Notes: generated by a model not told the origin, from the letters alone. 64,000 nucleotides of DNA from Terasakiella sp033100395 (GCF_033100395.1 NZ_JAWLVJ010000006.1:62001-126000); one strand, 5' to 3'. Positions 1 through 8,210 are shown, counted from the first letter of the stretch. A program made the numbers and translations.

Positions 1-767
1 TTGGAACTGTTGCCGCCACGCTCTTCATTGCCTTTGCGACCACCACCTGTTGGGGGGGCAATCACTTCCCCCCAAAGCGGAACGGGCAGGAAAGGGCGAT
101 ACTGTGGTGGCGCAGGCACAATTGCAACATTGTCATCACCTAACACGAAAGCCAGATAGTTATTGGCGTCAGGCTCCGCAGCACCCAGCATCCATTGCAG
201 GATTTCTTCCAGACTGCGTTCTGAAATCGGCAGGCTGCGTTTGGGGCGCATCATCAGGAAGGCTTGGGACAGTTTGGTCCAGACCGGACGCATGCCGGGC
301 ATTTCTTCCATGATCCGTTCCTGCAGGCGTAAAGCCCGGCGCAGGAAAAGCAGATCGCGTTTCAGCGGGTCTTCTTCATATGCTGGTGGTGTCTGGTCTT
401 CAGATGCAAAATAGGCCGCCAGCCAGAAATAAAGCGCCCGGTTCAGACTGACTTCCGGGAAGGTATCAATGGTTTGGGGCAGCATCAAGGTTTGCCCATC
501 CATGGTCGGTCGCATGGTTTTTTCTTCTGCCATGCCAAGCTTTTGGCGAAACGACAGACGGTGTTTGGAGGTTTCATGCTTGCTGGCGGCGATTTCCATG
601 CCGCGCAGGCCCCCCAGCGTGCGAAAGAAAACGGCCAAAGGTCCGCGCACTTCTTCCAGTGTGATGGCAGCTTCGGGAAAAGAGGTATAGCTTTCCGCCC
701 CGCCAATGATCTTATCCCACTGGTGGCCGACAAATTCTTCAACCTCTAAGACGTCGAGAACAGACAT
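1..767 (-). CDS. norD: NorD, nitric oxide reductase activation protein (N-terminal part, cut by window edge)
   Basis: The reverse strand is open from an ATG at 767 to the window edge, giving about 255 residues that begin MSVLDVLEVEEFVG. NorD proteins work with the AAA+ ATPase NorQ to assemble or activate the NorCB complex and insert its iron; the von Willebrand A domain sits in the C-terminal half, which lies outside this window. The start is four bases after the norQ stop, so translation is probably coupled. The visible part is helical and has the segments expected in the NorD N-terminus (an RALYFWLAAYF segment, then arginine-rich helices). The identification rests mainly on order in the norCBQD operon together with this N-terminal pattern. 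Confidence 0.85.
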   Translation of the reverse strand, partial: MSVLDVLEVEEFVGHQWDKIIGGAESYTSFPEAAITLEEVRGPLAVFFRTLGGLRGMEIAASKHETSKHRLSFRQKLGMAEEKTMRPTMDGQTLMLPQTIDTFPEVSLNRALYFWLAAYFASEDQTPPAYEEDPLKRDLLFLRRALRLQERIMEEMPGMRPVWTKLSQAFLMMRPKRSLPISERSLEEILQWMLGAAEPDANNYLAFVLGDDNVAIVPAPPQYRPFLPVPLWGEVIAPPTGGGRKGNEERGGNSS

Positions 768-771
768 GGCC

Positions 772-1554
772 TTATCCCATGGTTACGGAAACGACTTCAA
801 GCAAACCTTCTTTGACATCCGGCTCGTCCGTCAGTGGTTCAATCATGGCATGAAGGATGGCTTCATCCACTTTCATCCCGGCCTGAATGAGGCTGGCACA
901 ATAAACGATCAGACGGGTGGAAACACCTTCTTCCAGATCCTGACCTTTCAGGCCGCGCAATTGTCCGGCCAAACGGATCAGCGGTTTGACGCGGTCCAGG
1001 TCCAGATTGCTTTCCTTGGCGACAATTTGTGCTTCGATATCCTGATGGGGGAAATCAAATTCCACGCCCAGGAAACGCTGACGGGTGGAGGGTTTCAGCG
1101 TCTTCATGATGTTCTGATAGCCGGGGTTATAAGATACCACCAGCATGAAATTGTCGGGGGCCACCAATTCTTCGCCTGTGCGATCCAGCGGCAGAACACG
1201 ACGGTCATCGGTCAGCGGGTGGAGAACGACGGTGACGTCTTTGCGTGCTTCTACGACTTCATCCAGATAACAGATGCCGCCATGGCGCACCGCACGGGTC
1301 AGTGGGCCATCAGTCCAGACCGTATCGCCACCTTTTAAAAGATAACGCCCTGTCAGATCAGCGGCTGTCAAATCATCATGACAGGAAACCGTATGAAGCG
1401 GCAGGCCGAGTTTCGCCGCCATATGAGAGACAAAACGCGTTTTTCCGCAGCCTGTTGGCCCTTTCAGCAGCAAGGGCAGTTTGTTTTTATAGGCATGTTC
1501 AAAGAGTTCGCATTCGTTGGCGCTCGGGACGTAGTGTGGGATGTGCTGGCTCAT
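772..1554 (-). CDS. norQ: NorQ, MoxR-type AAA+ ATPase for nitric oxide reductase maturation
   Basis: This 260-residue protein has a Walker A motif GPTGCGKT at residues 32-39 and a Walker B motif ICYLDEV at about 94-100. It matches the CbbQ/NirQ/NorQ family in length and layout. NorQ hydrolyses ATP and, with NorD, is needed to make active cytochrome c-dependent nitric oxide reductase in the cytoplasm. It lies between norB and norD on the same strand. A terminator-like hairpin separates it from norB by 140 bp, so norQ and norD probably receive less transcript than norCB. The ribosome binding site is weak (AAGAG about nine bases before the ATG). Confidence 0.93.
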   Translation of the reverse strand: MSQHIPHYVPSANECELFEHAYKNKLPLLLKGPTGCGKTRFVSHMAAKLGLPLHTVSCHDDLTAADLTGRYLLKGGDTVWTDGPLTRAVRHGGICYLDEVVEARKDVTVVLHPLTDDRRVLPLDRTGEELVAPDNFMLVVSYNPGYQNIMKTLKPSTRQRFLGVEFDFPHQDIEAQIVAKESNLDLDRVKPLIRLAGQLRGLKGQDLEEGVSTRLIVYCASLIQAGMKVDEAILHAMIEPLTDEPDVKEGLLEVVSVTMG

Positions 1555-1643
1555 GATTGAGTACTCTTATTTTTGAAAAGGATATAACGAATAGAAGGTG
1601 TTAAAGGTTAGAATTTGAAAAAAGCAAAAAATCGATTTGTGAG

Positions 1644-1676
1644 AAAAAAGGCCGGGACCGTTAATAAGACCCCGGC
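1644..1676 (-). terminator. Rho-independent terminator/attenuator between norB and norQ
   Basis: On the minus strand, GCCGGG and CCCGGC arms (1671-1676 and 1651-1656) enclose a 14-base loop and are followed by C plus six T (1650-1644). It stands just after the norB stop codon. Because norQ and norD follow in the same direction, it most likely acts as a partial terminator that lowers maturation-factor expression relative to the structural subunits. Confidence 0.7.
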
Positions 1677-1694
1677 ACAAAGTTCGTGTATTTA

Positions 1695-3032
1695 TTATTC
1701 TGCAGCTTGTGCTACAGCGGCTTCGTCTTTCTTGCCTGGAAGGACAAGCGCCAGGACGACCAGCAGGACGCCAAGGACAACGACGACACCAGAACCCAGA
1801 CGCATCCAGTAGAACAGCTCAAGCTGATCTTGTACGTCCATGAAGTCTTCGCCCAGTACACGTTGCATGTGTGTTTGAACAACACCGGCAAATGTCAGAG
1901 TAAAGGTCATGAAGGACATACCGGAACCTGCGATCCAGAAACCCCACATGTTGAGGGTCTGGTTGAATGGGTTGCGGCCCAGAAGGTTAGGCAGGGCGTA
2001 AGTCATGATCGCAATATTGACCATTACATAAGCGCCGTAGAATGCCAGGTGACCGTGAGCAGCAGTGACTTGTGTACCGTGTGTGTAGTAGTTCACGGAA
2101 GACAAGGTGTGCATGAAGCCCCATACACCAGCGCCGAAGAATGCGAAGACTGCACAACCGAGCGCCCACAGCAGAGCTGCTTTGTTTGGATGCGAGCGAC
2201 CGCCTTTCCATACCATGTAGAACGTAAAGACAACCATGGAGAAGAAAGGAATAACTTCAAGCGTGGAGAAGATGGAACCGATCCACTGCCAGTAACCAGG
2301 TGTACCGATCCAGTAATAGTGGTGACCAGTACCAAGGATACCTGTGAACAGTGTCAGAGATACGATCAGGTACAGCCATTTTTCAACGATTTCACGGTCA
2401 ACACCTGTAAGTTTGATCATCAGGAAGGCCAGAATGGAAGCCATGATCAATTCCCAGACACCTTCTACCCACAAGTGAACGACCCACCACCAGAACATTT
2501 TGTCCAGCACGAGGTTTGTTGGGTTGTAGAAAGCAAACAGGAAGAAGACGGCAACGCCCCAAAGACCAATAAGCAGAACCAGGGAAACAGCTGTTTTACG
2601 ACCTTTCAACACTGTCATGGACAGGTTGAACAGGAACATCAAGGCCACGATTACGATCGCAACTTTGATCCACAGGGGTTGTTCCAGGAATTCACGACCG
2701 CCGTGGATACCAAACAGGTAGCCAACAACAGCAGCGCCTGCACCGATCAGAAACAGCCAGAACTGCAGAATTGCCAGTTTCGGACTGTGAAGTTCAGTTT
2801 CAGCTTCTTCAGGAATTAAGTAATATGCCGCGCCCATGAAGCCCATCAGCAGCCAGACGATCAACGCGTTTGTATGGATCATACGGATGACGTTAAACGG
2901 TACCAGGTCCGAAAGGAAGTTCGGCATTACGTAAATTGTACCGGCGATAAGGCCGCCCAGGACCTGCGCCACGAATAAAGCCAGAGCACCATAAAAATAG
3001 TATAGCGCGACTTTTTGAGATTGATATTTCAT
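1695..3032 (-). CDS. norB: NorB, nitric oxide reductase catalytic subunit
   Basis: This 445-residue, roughly 12-helix membrane protein belongs to the haem-copper oxidase superfamily and reduces two NO to N2O in the cytoplasmic membrane. Expected cofactor ligands are visible: H53 and H328 for haem b, H326 for haem b3, and H186, H237, H238 and E190 for the non-haem iron. These match the spacing of the Pseudomonas enzyme as I recall it (H60, H349, H347, H207, H258, H259, E211). It has no fused quinol-oxidising N-terminal extension, so it is the cNorB type that uses NorC. It follows norC by 26 bp. Confidence 0.97.
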   Translation of the reverse strand: MKYQSQKVALYYFYGALALFVAQVLGGLIAGTIYVMPNFLSDLVPFNVIRMIHTNALIVWLLMGFMGAAYYLIPEEAETELHSPKLAILQFWLFLIGAGAAVVGYLFGIHGGREFLEQPLWIKVAIVIVALMFLFNLSMTVLKGRKTAVSLVLLIGLWGVAVFFLFAFYNPTNLVLDKMFWWWVVHLWVEGVWELIMASILAFLMIKLTGVDREIVEKWLYLIVSLTLFTGILGTGHHYYWIGTPGYWQWIGSIFSTLEVIPFFSMVVFTFYMVWKGGRSHPNKAALLWALGCAVFAFFGAGVWGFMHTLSSVNYYTHGTQVTAAHGHLAFYGAYVMVNIAIMTYALPNLLGRNPFNQTLNMWGFWIAGSGMSFMTFTLTFAGVVQTHMQRVLGEDFMDVQDQLELFYWMRLGSGVVVVLGVLLVVLALVLPGKKDEAAVAQAAE

Positions 3033-3058
3033 AATCTTGTCCTCACCCTTTCAGTGAA

Positions 3059-3511
3059 TTAACCGGCGTCGTTAGGCGGCCAGTTTTGGGTGTTGATTTC
3101 GCTGGTCCATTTAAAGAACTGAACCAAACCTTCCAATTCGGCCTCTGTGAGGTCGTAATGGGGCATTTGGCGACGGCCTTCAATGCCAGTAGGCTGTGAC
3201 TTGATCCATTCTTTGATGAATTCAGATGCCCCCTCGGCATCGTCCTTTCCACCGCGACGAACCCAAACATTGCCAAGCTCAGGTGCGTAATAGGCACCTT
3301 CACCCAGAAGTGAGTGACAGTTAATACATGAATGCCGCTCCCAAACCTCTTTACCCAAGGCGACTTCTTCTGTGATGCCTTCTGGATTTGAAGCTTCGTC
3401 GTTCACAAATATGACCGACTGCACTACAAGCAGAGCAAAGACAGCAAAGAAGAAAATTGTACCCCCAAAAAAGATATTTCGAGCGGCGCTGATGGTTAAG
3501 CGCTCTTGCAT
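3059..3511 (-). CDS. norC: NorC, nitric oxide reductase cytochrome c subunit
   Basis: This 150-residue protein has an N-terminal membrane anchor (about 13-35) and a periplasmic monohaem cytochrome c domain. The haem motif CINCH lies at 62-66, and M116 in RRQMP is the likely sixth ligand. NorC passes electrons from soluble cytochrome c to NorB. The ATG at 3511 has a strong ribosome binding site (AGGAG, six bases away). It is the first gene of norCBQD, and the FNR/NNR-type box at 3613-3626 lies 102 bp upstream, which suggests induction by low oxygen or NO. Confidence 0.96.
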   Translation of the reverse strand: MQERLTISAARNIFFGGTIFFFAVFALLVVQSVIFVNDEASNPEGITEEVALGKEVWERHSCINCHSLLGEGAYYAPELGNVWVRRGGKDDAEGASEFIKEWIKSQPTGIEGRRQMPHYDLTEAELEGLVQFFKWTSEINTQNWPPNDAG

Positions 3512-3612
3512 GGTAATCTCCTAAAAAACAAAATACGTATAGGGCGTCCAGAATTTCAGGCACATATACGTTTTATGGTCACCGAAGGTACCTGAGAGGG
3601 TTTCTAATTAAC

Positions 3613-3626
3613 TTGAGTTTCGTCAA
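3613..3626. promoter_or_regulatory. FNR/NNR-type (CRP-family) binding box upstream of norC
   Basis: TTGA-GTTTCG-TCAA is an exact TTGA-N6-TCAA dyad, the known core of FNR, NNR and DNR sites. It is in the spacer between norC (minus) and the gene at 3736 (plus), 102 bp from the norC start, a usual activator distance. A degenerate second copy (TTGACGAAAGGTAA, 3661-3674) lies closer to the divergent gene. Site identity is seen directly; which regulator binds is inferred from the nor operon. Confidence 0.7.
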
Positions 3627-3735
3627 TTAGTTGGAATTTCACACTTTAGGTGGAGCTAATTTGACGAAAGGTAATGTTTCTTTCGCAAAGATTATTGTAC
3701 TTTAAGGGCATGTCAGACGGAGTTGAGTACAGATC

Positions 3736-4380
3736 ATGTCCAAGAAAAGCTTATTAATCACCATTGCTGCCATCTGCGTGATGCTGGTGTTGGTTCTGAT
3801 GATCCCGTTTATGCAGCCGCAACTGGATGATTTCGGCAATACAAGCGATCTCACCCCTGTCTCTTTAAAACTCGGGAACAATCAGTTTGAAATCCCCAAA
3901 GCTTATCTGTGGTACAAGCCCAACTGGGCGGGTGAGGCCAAAAACTCAATTCACATGGTCGTCACCCTGCCGGACTATCGTCCCTATAGCGAAGAAACCA
4001 AGATTATGTTCAAAGGGGGGCCGGGCGTAAAATACAAATTGTCGTTCGATCTGTTTAAAAAACTACCCGGCGAAAAGGTGGAAGATATCTATTTTAAAGA
4101 TGGCTATCTGGAACGTTGCGAGAAAAACTGGAAAACCTTCAAGGTCTGCCCCTATGATCGCAACCCGGAACTGTTTGAAGTGATGGTCAACCCCAACGGT
4201 CAAATCCCTATCGCCTTCGTCTGTCCGGCACTTGCTACGCAGCGTTCCCCCTTCTGCCATATGGAAATGGACTACGGCCCCGACCTGAAACTCAAAATCG
4301 GCCTGCATGAGACGCAACTTATGACTGCAGACGCCATTATTCCGAAAATGCTGGGGATCCTCAAAGGGTTTGAGAAATAA
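3736..4380 (+). CDS. Membrane-anchored protein of unknown function
   Basis: The 214-residue product starts with MSKKSLL and one hydrophobic helix (about 6-26). It is followed by a soluble, probably periplasmic domain rich in beta-forming stretches and containing four cysteines (about 129, 138, 156 and 175) that could form disulfides. I do not recognise the family. It stands alone, divergent from norC, and could share the FNR/NNR box region. The next gene is the separately promoted higBA pair. A signal-anchor is more likely than a cleaved signal, because no AxA-type site follows the hydrophobic stretch. Confidence 0.6.
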   Translation: MSKKSLLITIAAICVMLVLVLMIPFMQPQLDDFGNTSDLTPVSLKLGNNQFEIPKAYLWYKPNWAGEAKNSIHMVVTLPDYRPYSEETKIMFKGGPGVKYKLSFDLFKKLPGEKVEDIYFKDGYLERCEKNWKTFKVCPYDRNPELFEVMVNPNGQIPIAFVCPALATQRSPFCHMEMDYGPDLKLKIGLHETQLMTADAIIPKMLGILKGFEK

Positions 4381-4420
4381 CCCACTAATCCGTTCATAGC
4401 ACCTGTCAGGATATGAAACG

Positions 4421-4473
4421 GTTCCATAAATTGGAACTTTTCCATTGTTCCAAATTTTGGAACTTGGTATAAT
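4421..4473 (+). promoter_or_regulatory. higBA promoter with two matching operators
   Basis: Two 17-bp dyads with identical GTTCCA/TGGAAC arms lie at 4421-4437 (spacer TAAAT) and 4447-4463 (spacer AATTT), centred 26 bp apart. A promoter overlaps them: TTGTTC at 4445-4450, a 17-bp gap, and TATAAT at 4468-4473. The second operator fills the space between -35 and -10. Such paired operators are how HigA-type antitoxins repress their own operon, so binding by the HigA product or HigBA complex is inferred. Confidence 0.75.
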
Positions 4474-4489
4474 GGCAGGTGAGGCAAGC

Positions 4490-4810
4490 ATGAGATTGTT
4501 AGGCACCGGGGTGCTGACACAGCTGATTGAGCGAGAAGAGGCGCAAAACCCCAAACAAGGCGCAATCCTTCGTGAAGCTTTAAAAGCGTGGCGTGCAGAG
4601 GTAAGAGATGCTGACTGGACCAAGACAACGGATGTTCAGGCGCAGTTTTCTTCTGCAGATCATGTGAAGAATAACCGGATGGTTTTTAATATTTGTGGGA
4701 ACAAATACCGTCTGGTTGTCCAGTTTAACTACCGAGTGCCCATTGCCAGGGTTAAATTTGCAGGCACGCATAAAGAATATGATGCCATTGCGGACATCAC
4801 GCAGATTTAG
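4490..4810 (+). CDS. higB: HigB-type toxin (RelE superfamily mRNA interferase)
   Basis: About 106 residues from the ATG at 4490. A longer frame from 4445 would start inside the promoter, upstream of the expected transcript, so I chose 4490, which has a GTGAGG ribosome binding site. The C-terminal half has the HigB pattern: KNNRMVFNICGNKYRLVVQFNY, then FAGTHKEYD near the end. HigB cleaves mRNA on the ribosome. The toxin-first order followed by a helix-turn-helix partner (12 bp gap) is the classical higBA arrangement. Confidence 0.85.
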   Translation: MRLLGTGVLTQLIEREEAQNPKQGAILREALKAWRAEVRDADWTKTTDVQAQFSSADHVKNNRMVFNICGNKYRLVVQFNYRVPIARVKFAGTHKEYDAIADITQI

Positions 4811-4821
4811 GAGTCTCTGAC

Positions 4822-5226
4822 ATGAATGTTTTTCCGATTTATACGGATGCGGATTATGAGCTTGCCATGGAAGCCATTGATACGCTGATGGACCTGAATG
4901 ACGGTGACGGGCCTGAGGATGGGAGCCTTGCTTTACAGGAACTGGATATCCTATCTGTTTTGGCAGAAAGTTATGAACGCAAACGCTTTCCCATGGATGA
5001 TCCTGACCCCCGACATGCGGTTAAATACGCGTTGGAAATTCACGGTCTTGATCAGTCTGATCTGGCAAGAATTTTAAGCAGTAAACCACGGGCTTCAGAA
5101 CTGTTGAATGGAACCGGGAATATGAAGGGGTTATCCAGAAGCCAGATGCAACTTTTGCATACCAACCTCCATATCCCGGCTGAAATTTTGATCCGTGATT
5201 TCCCGCAGGAGAGTGAAGAATCTTGA
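4822..5226 (+). CDS. higA: HigA-type antitoxin (Xre-like helix-turn-helix)
   Basis: This 134-residue protein has an acidic N-terminal segment and a helix-turn-helix in the second half (ALEIHGLDQSDLARILSS, about 73-90, then the recognition-helix region). It should neutralise HigB and repress the operon through the dyads at 4421-4463. The ATG at 4822 follows a GGAG ribosome binding site. The helix-turn-helix lies towards the C-terminus after an N-terminal toxin-binding part, as in the longer HigA subfamily. It converges with the next gene with only four bases between stops. Confidence 0.85.
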   Translation: MNVFPIYTDADYELAMEAIDTLMDLNDGDGPEDGSLALQELDILSVLAESYERKRFPMDDPDPRHAVKYALEIHGLDQSDLARILSSKPRASELLNGTGNMKGLSRSQMQLLHTNLHIPAEILIRDFPQESEES

Positions 5227-5230
5227 TGTA

Positions 5231-5761
5231 TTAAAGCGCACTCGCCGTGCGTGATGCCTGATCATAAAGACCGGACAGGCCGCGCAGCAGGGTCGCAACA
5301 TCCGATAAATCCAGCCCGCCGTTTTCAAAGGCTTTGGAGGCGCTGACCAAACAGCGTTCACGGATGCGACGGTATTCGGTGCAGAGGCGCTGGCCTTCTT
5401 CGGTGGTGGAATAGAACCGTTCCTTGCCGCGTTTGTCACCTTCGACAAAGCCGGCCTTGATCAGTTTTTTCAGGGAATAATTGACTGTGTGCTGGTCTTC
5501 GATGTTGAGCACAAAACAGATATCAACCAGGCGCTTGTCTTTGGCGCGGTGATTAACGTTGTGCAGGACCAATACATCAAGGGGGCTGAAATCACTTTCG
5601 CCTACGGCTGCCATGCAGCGGGTCATCCATCTTTGGAAGGCGTTAAAGGAAATGATCAGGCCGTATTCAAACTCGCTGAGCTGCCAGCCTTCTTCGGACG
5701 CCAGATGTTCGGATGACACAATGTGTCTGTTATAGGGATAATCGTCTTCTGATTTGTCCAT
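5231..5761 (-). CDS. Winged-helix (MarR-like) transcriptional regulator
   Basis: The 176-residue product has a central winged-helix region: VNHRAKDKRLVDICFVLN, a recognition helix in HTVNYSLKKLIKAG, then the FVEGDKRGKERFYSTTEEG wing. This is the MarR/DUF-type 'winged helix DNA-binding protein' layout. It is the last gene of the minus-strand TRAP/UspA group and has a strong ribosome binding site (AAGGAGG). A long perfect dyad lies directly upstream, so autoregulation is likely. Its effector and wider targets are unknown; control of the neighbouring TRAP transporter is inferred from position only. Confidence 0.8.
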   Translation of the reverse strand: MDKSEDDYPYNRHIVSSEHLASEEGWQLSEFEYGLIISFNAFQRWMTRCMAAVGESDFSPLDVLVLHNVNHRAKDKRLVDICFVLNIEDQHTVNYSLKKLIKAGFVEGDKRGKERFYSTTEEGQRLCTEYRRIRERCLVSASKAFENGGLDLSDVATLLRGLSGLYDQASRTASAL

Positions 5762-5776
5762 TTTACTGCCTCCTTA

Positions 5777-5815
5777 ATCGGTATTTTATCTATAAGTTAC
5801 AGATAAAATACCGAT
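5777..5815. promoter_or_regulatory. Long perfect inverted repeat upstream of the winged-helix regulator
   Basis: Two 15-base arms, ATCGGTATTTTATCT (5777-5791) and its exact complement (5801-5815), flank the 9-base spacer ATAAGTTAC. It sits immediately before the regulator's ribosome binding site. No T-run follows on either strand, so it is not a simple terminator. The most likely reading is an operator for the adjacent winged-helix protein; an mRNA hairpin that controls its translation is the alternative. Confidence 0.6.
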
Positions 5816-5835
5816 AAGACAAGCTGCGAGCGTGA

Positions 5836-6042
5836 TCAGGAGGTAAAAGTGACGATGAAACCTTTATCTTCGGGATATTTCTTATCGACCTTCTTGCGGG
5901 CCTCTTCCGTGCTGCATGCTTCAACGGTGAAGCGACGGCGGCTTCCCCAGAAATCGCTGAATTCCGGGTGTTCACCGTTTTCCTGCAGGTGGGCGTGAAC
6001 GTCCTTGTTAAAGACTTCAAAGGTGTATTCTTCTCTGCGCAT
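5836..6042 (-). CDS. Small conserved-looking soluble protein, function unknown
   Basis: This 68-residue, charged, cysteine-poor protein starts at an ATG preceded by AGGAAGAG. It reads as an alpha/beta mini-domain: EYTFEVFNKDVHAHL, then RRRFTVEACSTEEARKKVDKKYP, and a final strand GFIVTFTS. It lies nine bases after the universal stress protein gene, so it is probably translated from the same TRAP transcript. I do not recognise a named family. A competing 76-residue frame on the same strand (5790-6020) lacks a ribosome binding site and looks like a shadow. Confidence 0.6.
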   Translation of the reverse strand: MRREEYTFEVFNKDVHAHLQENGEHPEFSDFWGSRRRFTVEACSTEEARKKVDKKYPEDKGFIVTFTS

Positions 6043-6051
6043 ATTCTCTTC

Positions 6052-6885
6052 CTAATGTGACATGAAAACGGGGATGTCCGTATTCATGATGAGCGAGCGC
6101 GTTGCACTGCCCAGAACCATTTCACGCAGGCGCGAATGGCCATAGGCACCCATGACGATCAGGGAACTTTGGTGATTTTGCGCACTCTCCAAAATCAACT
6201 GACCTGATCGTTTCTCTTTGGCTTCCAGAATTTTGCTGGTCGCCTTAATCCCCAAATCCGTCAGCATGGCAGTGACGTCATCTGTCTTTGCTATGCTGAA
6301 GGGGCGGCTGTGGTCGTCTGACTTGATGGTCACGACTTCCACACTTTCGGCAGTTTCCAAAAAGGGAAGACTGTCAAAAAAGGCCCGTGTACTTTCACGC
6401 CCGCCATCCCAGGCGATGGTGATGCGGGAAAAGTCGGGTTCTTTGGCATGATCACGTGGCACCACAATCACCGGGCGACCGCTGCCGATCAACAGATGAG
6501 ACAGTGCGCCTTTTTCGTCTTGCATGGCAGAACTGGCGTTATCAGGCTGTCCGGTCACCACCAGATTGTAAAAACGCGCTTTTCGACGCAGTGCAATGGA
6601 TGGGTCATCATTGGTGATGACGAAGTTTGACGCGATGTCAAACTTGCCAATCGTGTCATCAAACTGGGCTTTTGCAAGGCTGGAGGGCTGGCTGTCCTGA
6701 TCGATGTTTTTCTTGATGGCTTTTTGCAAGGCATCGTCAAACATCCCCAGATTGCTGGTATTTGGTCCAACAAACAAGCCGGTTAACTGGGCATCTTGTT
6801 GGGTCGCCAGATGGGCGGCGTATTTGGTCCAGTTGACGCAATGGGCATTGTCGTCTTGATAGACCATGATTTTGGATAGTTTCAT
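6052..6885 (-). CDS. Universal stress protein with two UspA domains, TRAP-associated
   Basis: I place the start at the ATG at 6885 (MKLSKIMVYQDD), which has a GGAG ribosome binding site, giving 277 residues rather than the longer frame from 6933. The N-terminal half is a degenerate UspA fold. The C-terminal half ends in the typical nucleotide-binding pattern SLIVMGAYGHSRLREMVLGS. UspA genes downstream of TRAP transporters are known; TeaD regulates the ectoine TRAP system TeaABC in Halomonas. A similar regulatory role for the DctPQM transporter here is inferred. Confidence 0.85.
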   Translation of the reverse strand: MKLSKIMVYQDDNAHCVNWTKYAAHLATQQDAQLTGLFVGPNTSNLGMFDDALQKAIKKNIDQDSQPSSLAKAQFDDTIGKFDIASNFVITNDDPSIALRRKARFYNLVVTGQPDNASSAMQDEKGALSHLLIGSGRPVIVVPRDHAKEPDFSRITIAWDGGRESTRAFFDSLPFLETAESVEVVTIKSDDHSRPFSIAKTDDVTAMLTDLGIKATSKILEAKEKRSGQLILESAQNHQSSLIVMGAYGHSRLREMVLGSATRSLIMNTDIPVFMSH

Positions 6886-6908
6886 TTTCAACTCCGAACC
6901 ATATCCGA

Positions 6909-8210
6909 TCAGGACATGTTGTTGGGTAACCATGTGACGATTTCAGGGAAGACAGTGATGGCCCCGACGGCGGCAATCAAGATCAGGAAGAAGGGCAGGG
7001 CCGCTTTTGCAACAACCAGAATGTTGCGACCTGATAGCGATTGAATAACAAACAGGTTAAAGCCGACGGGCGGGGTGATTTGTGACATCTCAACCACAAT
7101 CACAATGAAAATCCCGAACCAGAGCGGATCGATACCAGCCGCTTCGACCATCGGAAGGATGACAGCAGTGGTCAGTACCACAACAGAAATGCCATCAAGG
7201 AAACAGCCCATAACGATGAAGAAGACGGTGAGGGCTGCAAGCAACTGGTAGTGAGAAAGGTTCATTTCCCCAATCCAGCTGGCAAGACTTGCAGGGATTC
7301 CGGTGAAGCCCATGGCCGTTGTCAAAAAGGCCGCGCCCGCCAGAATAAAGGCGATCATACAGGATGTGCGTGTGGCGCTCAGGATGCCGTCTATAAAGCT
7401 TTCCTTGGTCAGATCGCCAGTAAATTTGGTCAGACATAGCGCGAGGAACACACCAACCGCAGCTGCATCTGTGGGCGATGCAATCCCGGTATAGATGGAT
7501 CCGATCACGCCCAGGATCAACAGGACCACAGGGCCAAGGCTCTTGATGCTGTGCAGACGCTGTTTCCAGGTGAAACTTTCTTTTTCACCGGGCATTTTAT
7601 CTTTGTTGATAACGGACCAGATGGCAACAAAGGCCATGAACATCCCCACCAGCATAATGCCGGGACCAACACCTGCGACAAACAGGCGGGCGATGGATTG
7701 TTCGGTTGCAACCCCATATACGATCAGAATGATGGATGGTGGGATCAATAGGCCGAGCGTGGCAGAACCTGCCAATGTACCCAGGATCATTTTTTCATCA
7801 TATCCGCGGCGTTTGAGTTCCGGGATCGAGATTTTACCGATGGTGGCCGCAGTGGCAGCGGATGAACCTGATACGGCAGCAAAGATACCGCAACCGATGA
7901 TGTTGACGTGCAACAGCTTGCCGGGCAGGCCGCCCATCCAGGGTTGCAGGCCTTCAAACATATCGTCTGACAGGCGTGATCTGAACAGGATATCCCCCAT
8001 CCAGATGAAGAGCGGCAGCGCGGCCAGGGACCAGAGGTTACTATGCCCCCAGATGGTGGAAGCCATCAGCGCACCTGTGTCAGTTGCGGCAAAAACAACG
8101 ATGGACAAGGTTGCAACGGCGATCAGGGAAATTGCCACCCAGACGCCAGTACCCAGCATAAAGAACAGGACGATCAGGATCAAAAGGGCGGGAAATAAAA
8201 TATCACTCAT
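6909..8210 (-). CDS. TRAP transporter large membrane subunit (DctM family)
   Basis: At 433 residues with about 12 to 13 hydrophobic helices, this matches DctM/TRAP large permeases. Conserved elements include the ILIPPSIILIVYGV type segment (here TLGLLIPPSIILIVYG) and the C-terminal EMSQITPPVGFNLFV motif. It forms the sodium-driven translocation channel with the DctQ subunit. It overlaps dctQ by one base (ATGA) and is followed by the UspA gene. Because the operon is divergent from pxpBCA-gdh, I infer that 5-oxoproline or a related acid is the substrate. Confidence 0.95.
   Translation of the reverse strand: MSDILFPALLILIVLFFMLGTGVWVAISLIAVATLSIVVFAATDTGALMASTIWGHSNLWSLAALPLFIWMGDILFRSRLSDDMFEGLQPWMGGLPGKLLHVNIIGCGIFAAVSGSSAATAATIGKISIPELKRRGYDEKMILGTLAGSATLGLLIPPSIILIVYGVATEQSIARLFVAGVGPGIMLVGMFMAFVAIWSVINKDKMPGEKESFTWKQRLHSIKSLGPVVLLILGVIGSIYTGIASPTDAAAVGVFLALCLTKFTGDLTKESFIDGILSATRTSCMIAFILAGAAFLTTAMGFTGIPASLASWIGEMNLSHYQLLAALTVFFIVMGCFLDGISVVVLTTAVILPMVEAAGIDPLWFGIFIVIVVEMSQITPPVGFNLFVIQSLSGRNILVVAKAALPFFLILIAAVGAITVFPEIVTWLPNNMS

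Noticed and set aside
1686..2819. A 377-codon plus-strand open frame antisense to norB
   Set aside because: norB has clear family motifs and cofactor residues; the opposite frame has cysteine/histidine-rich low-sense composition typical of antisense reading.
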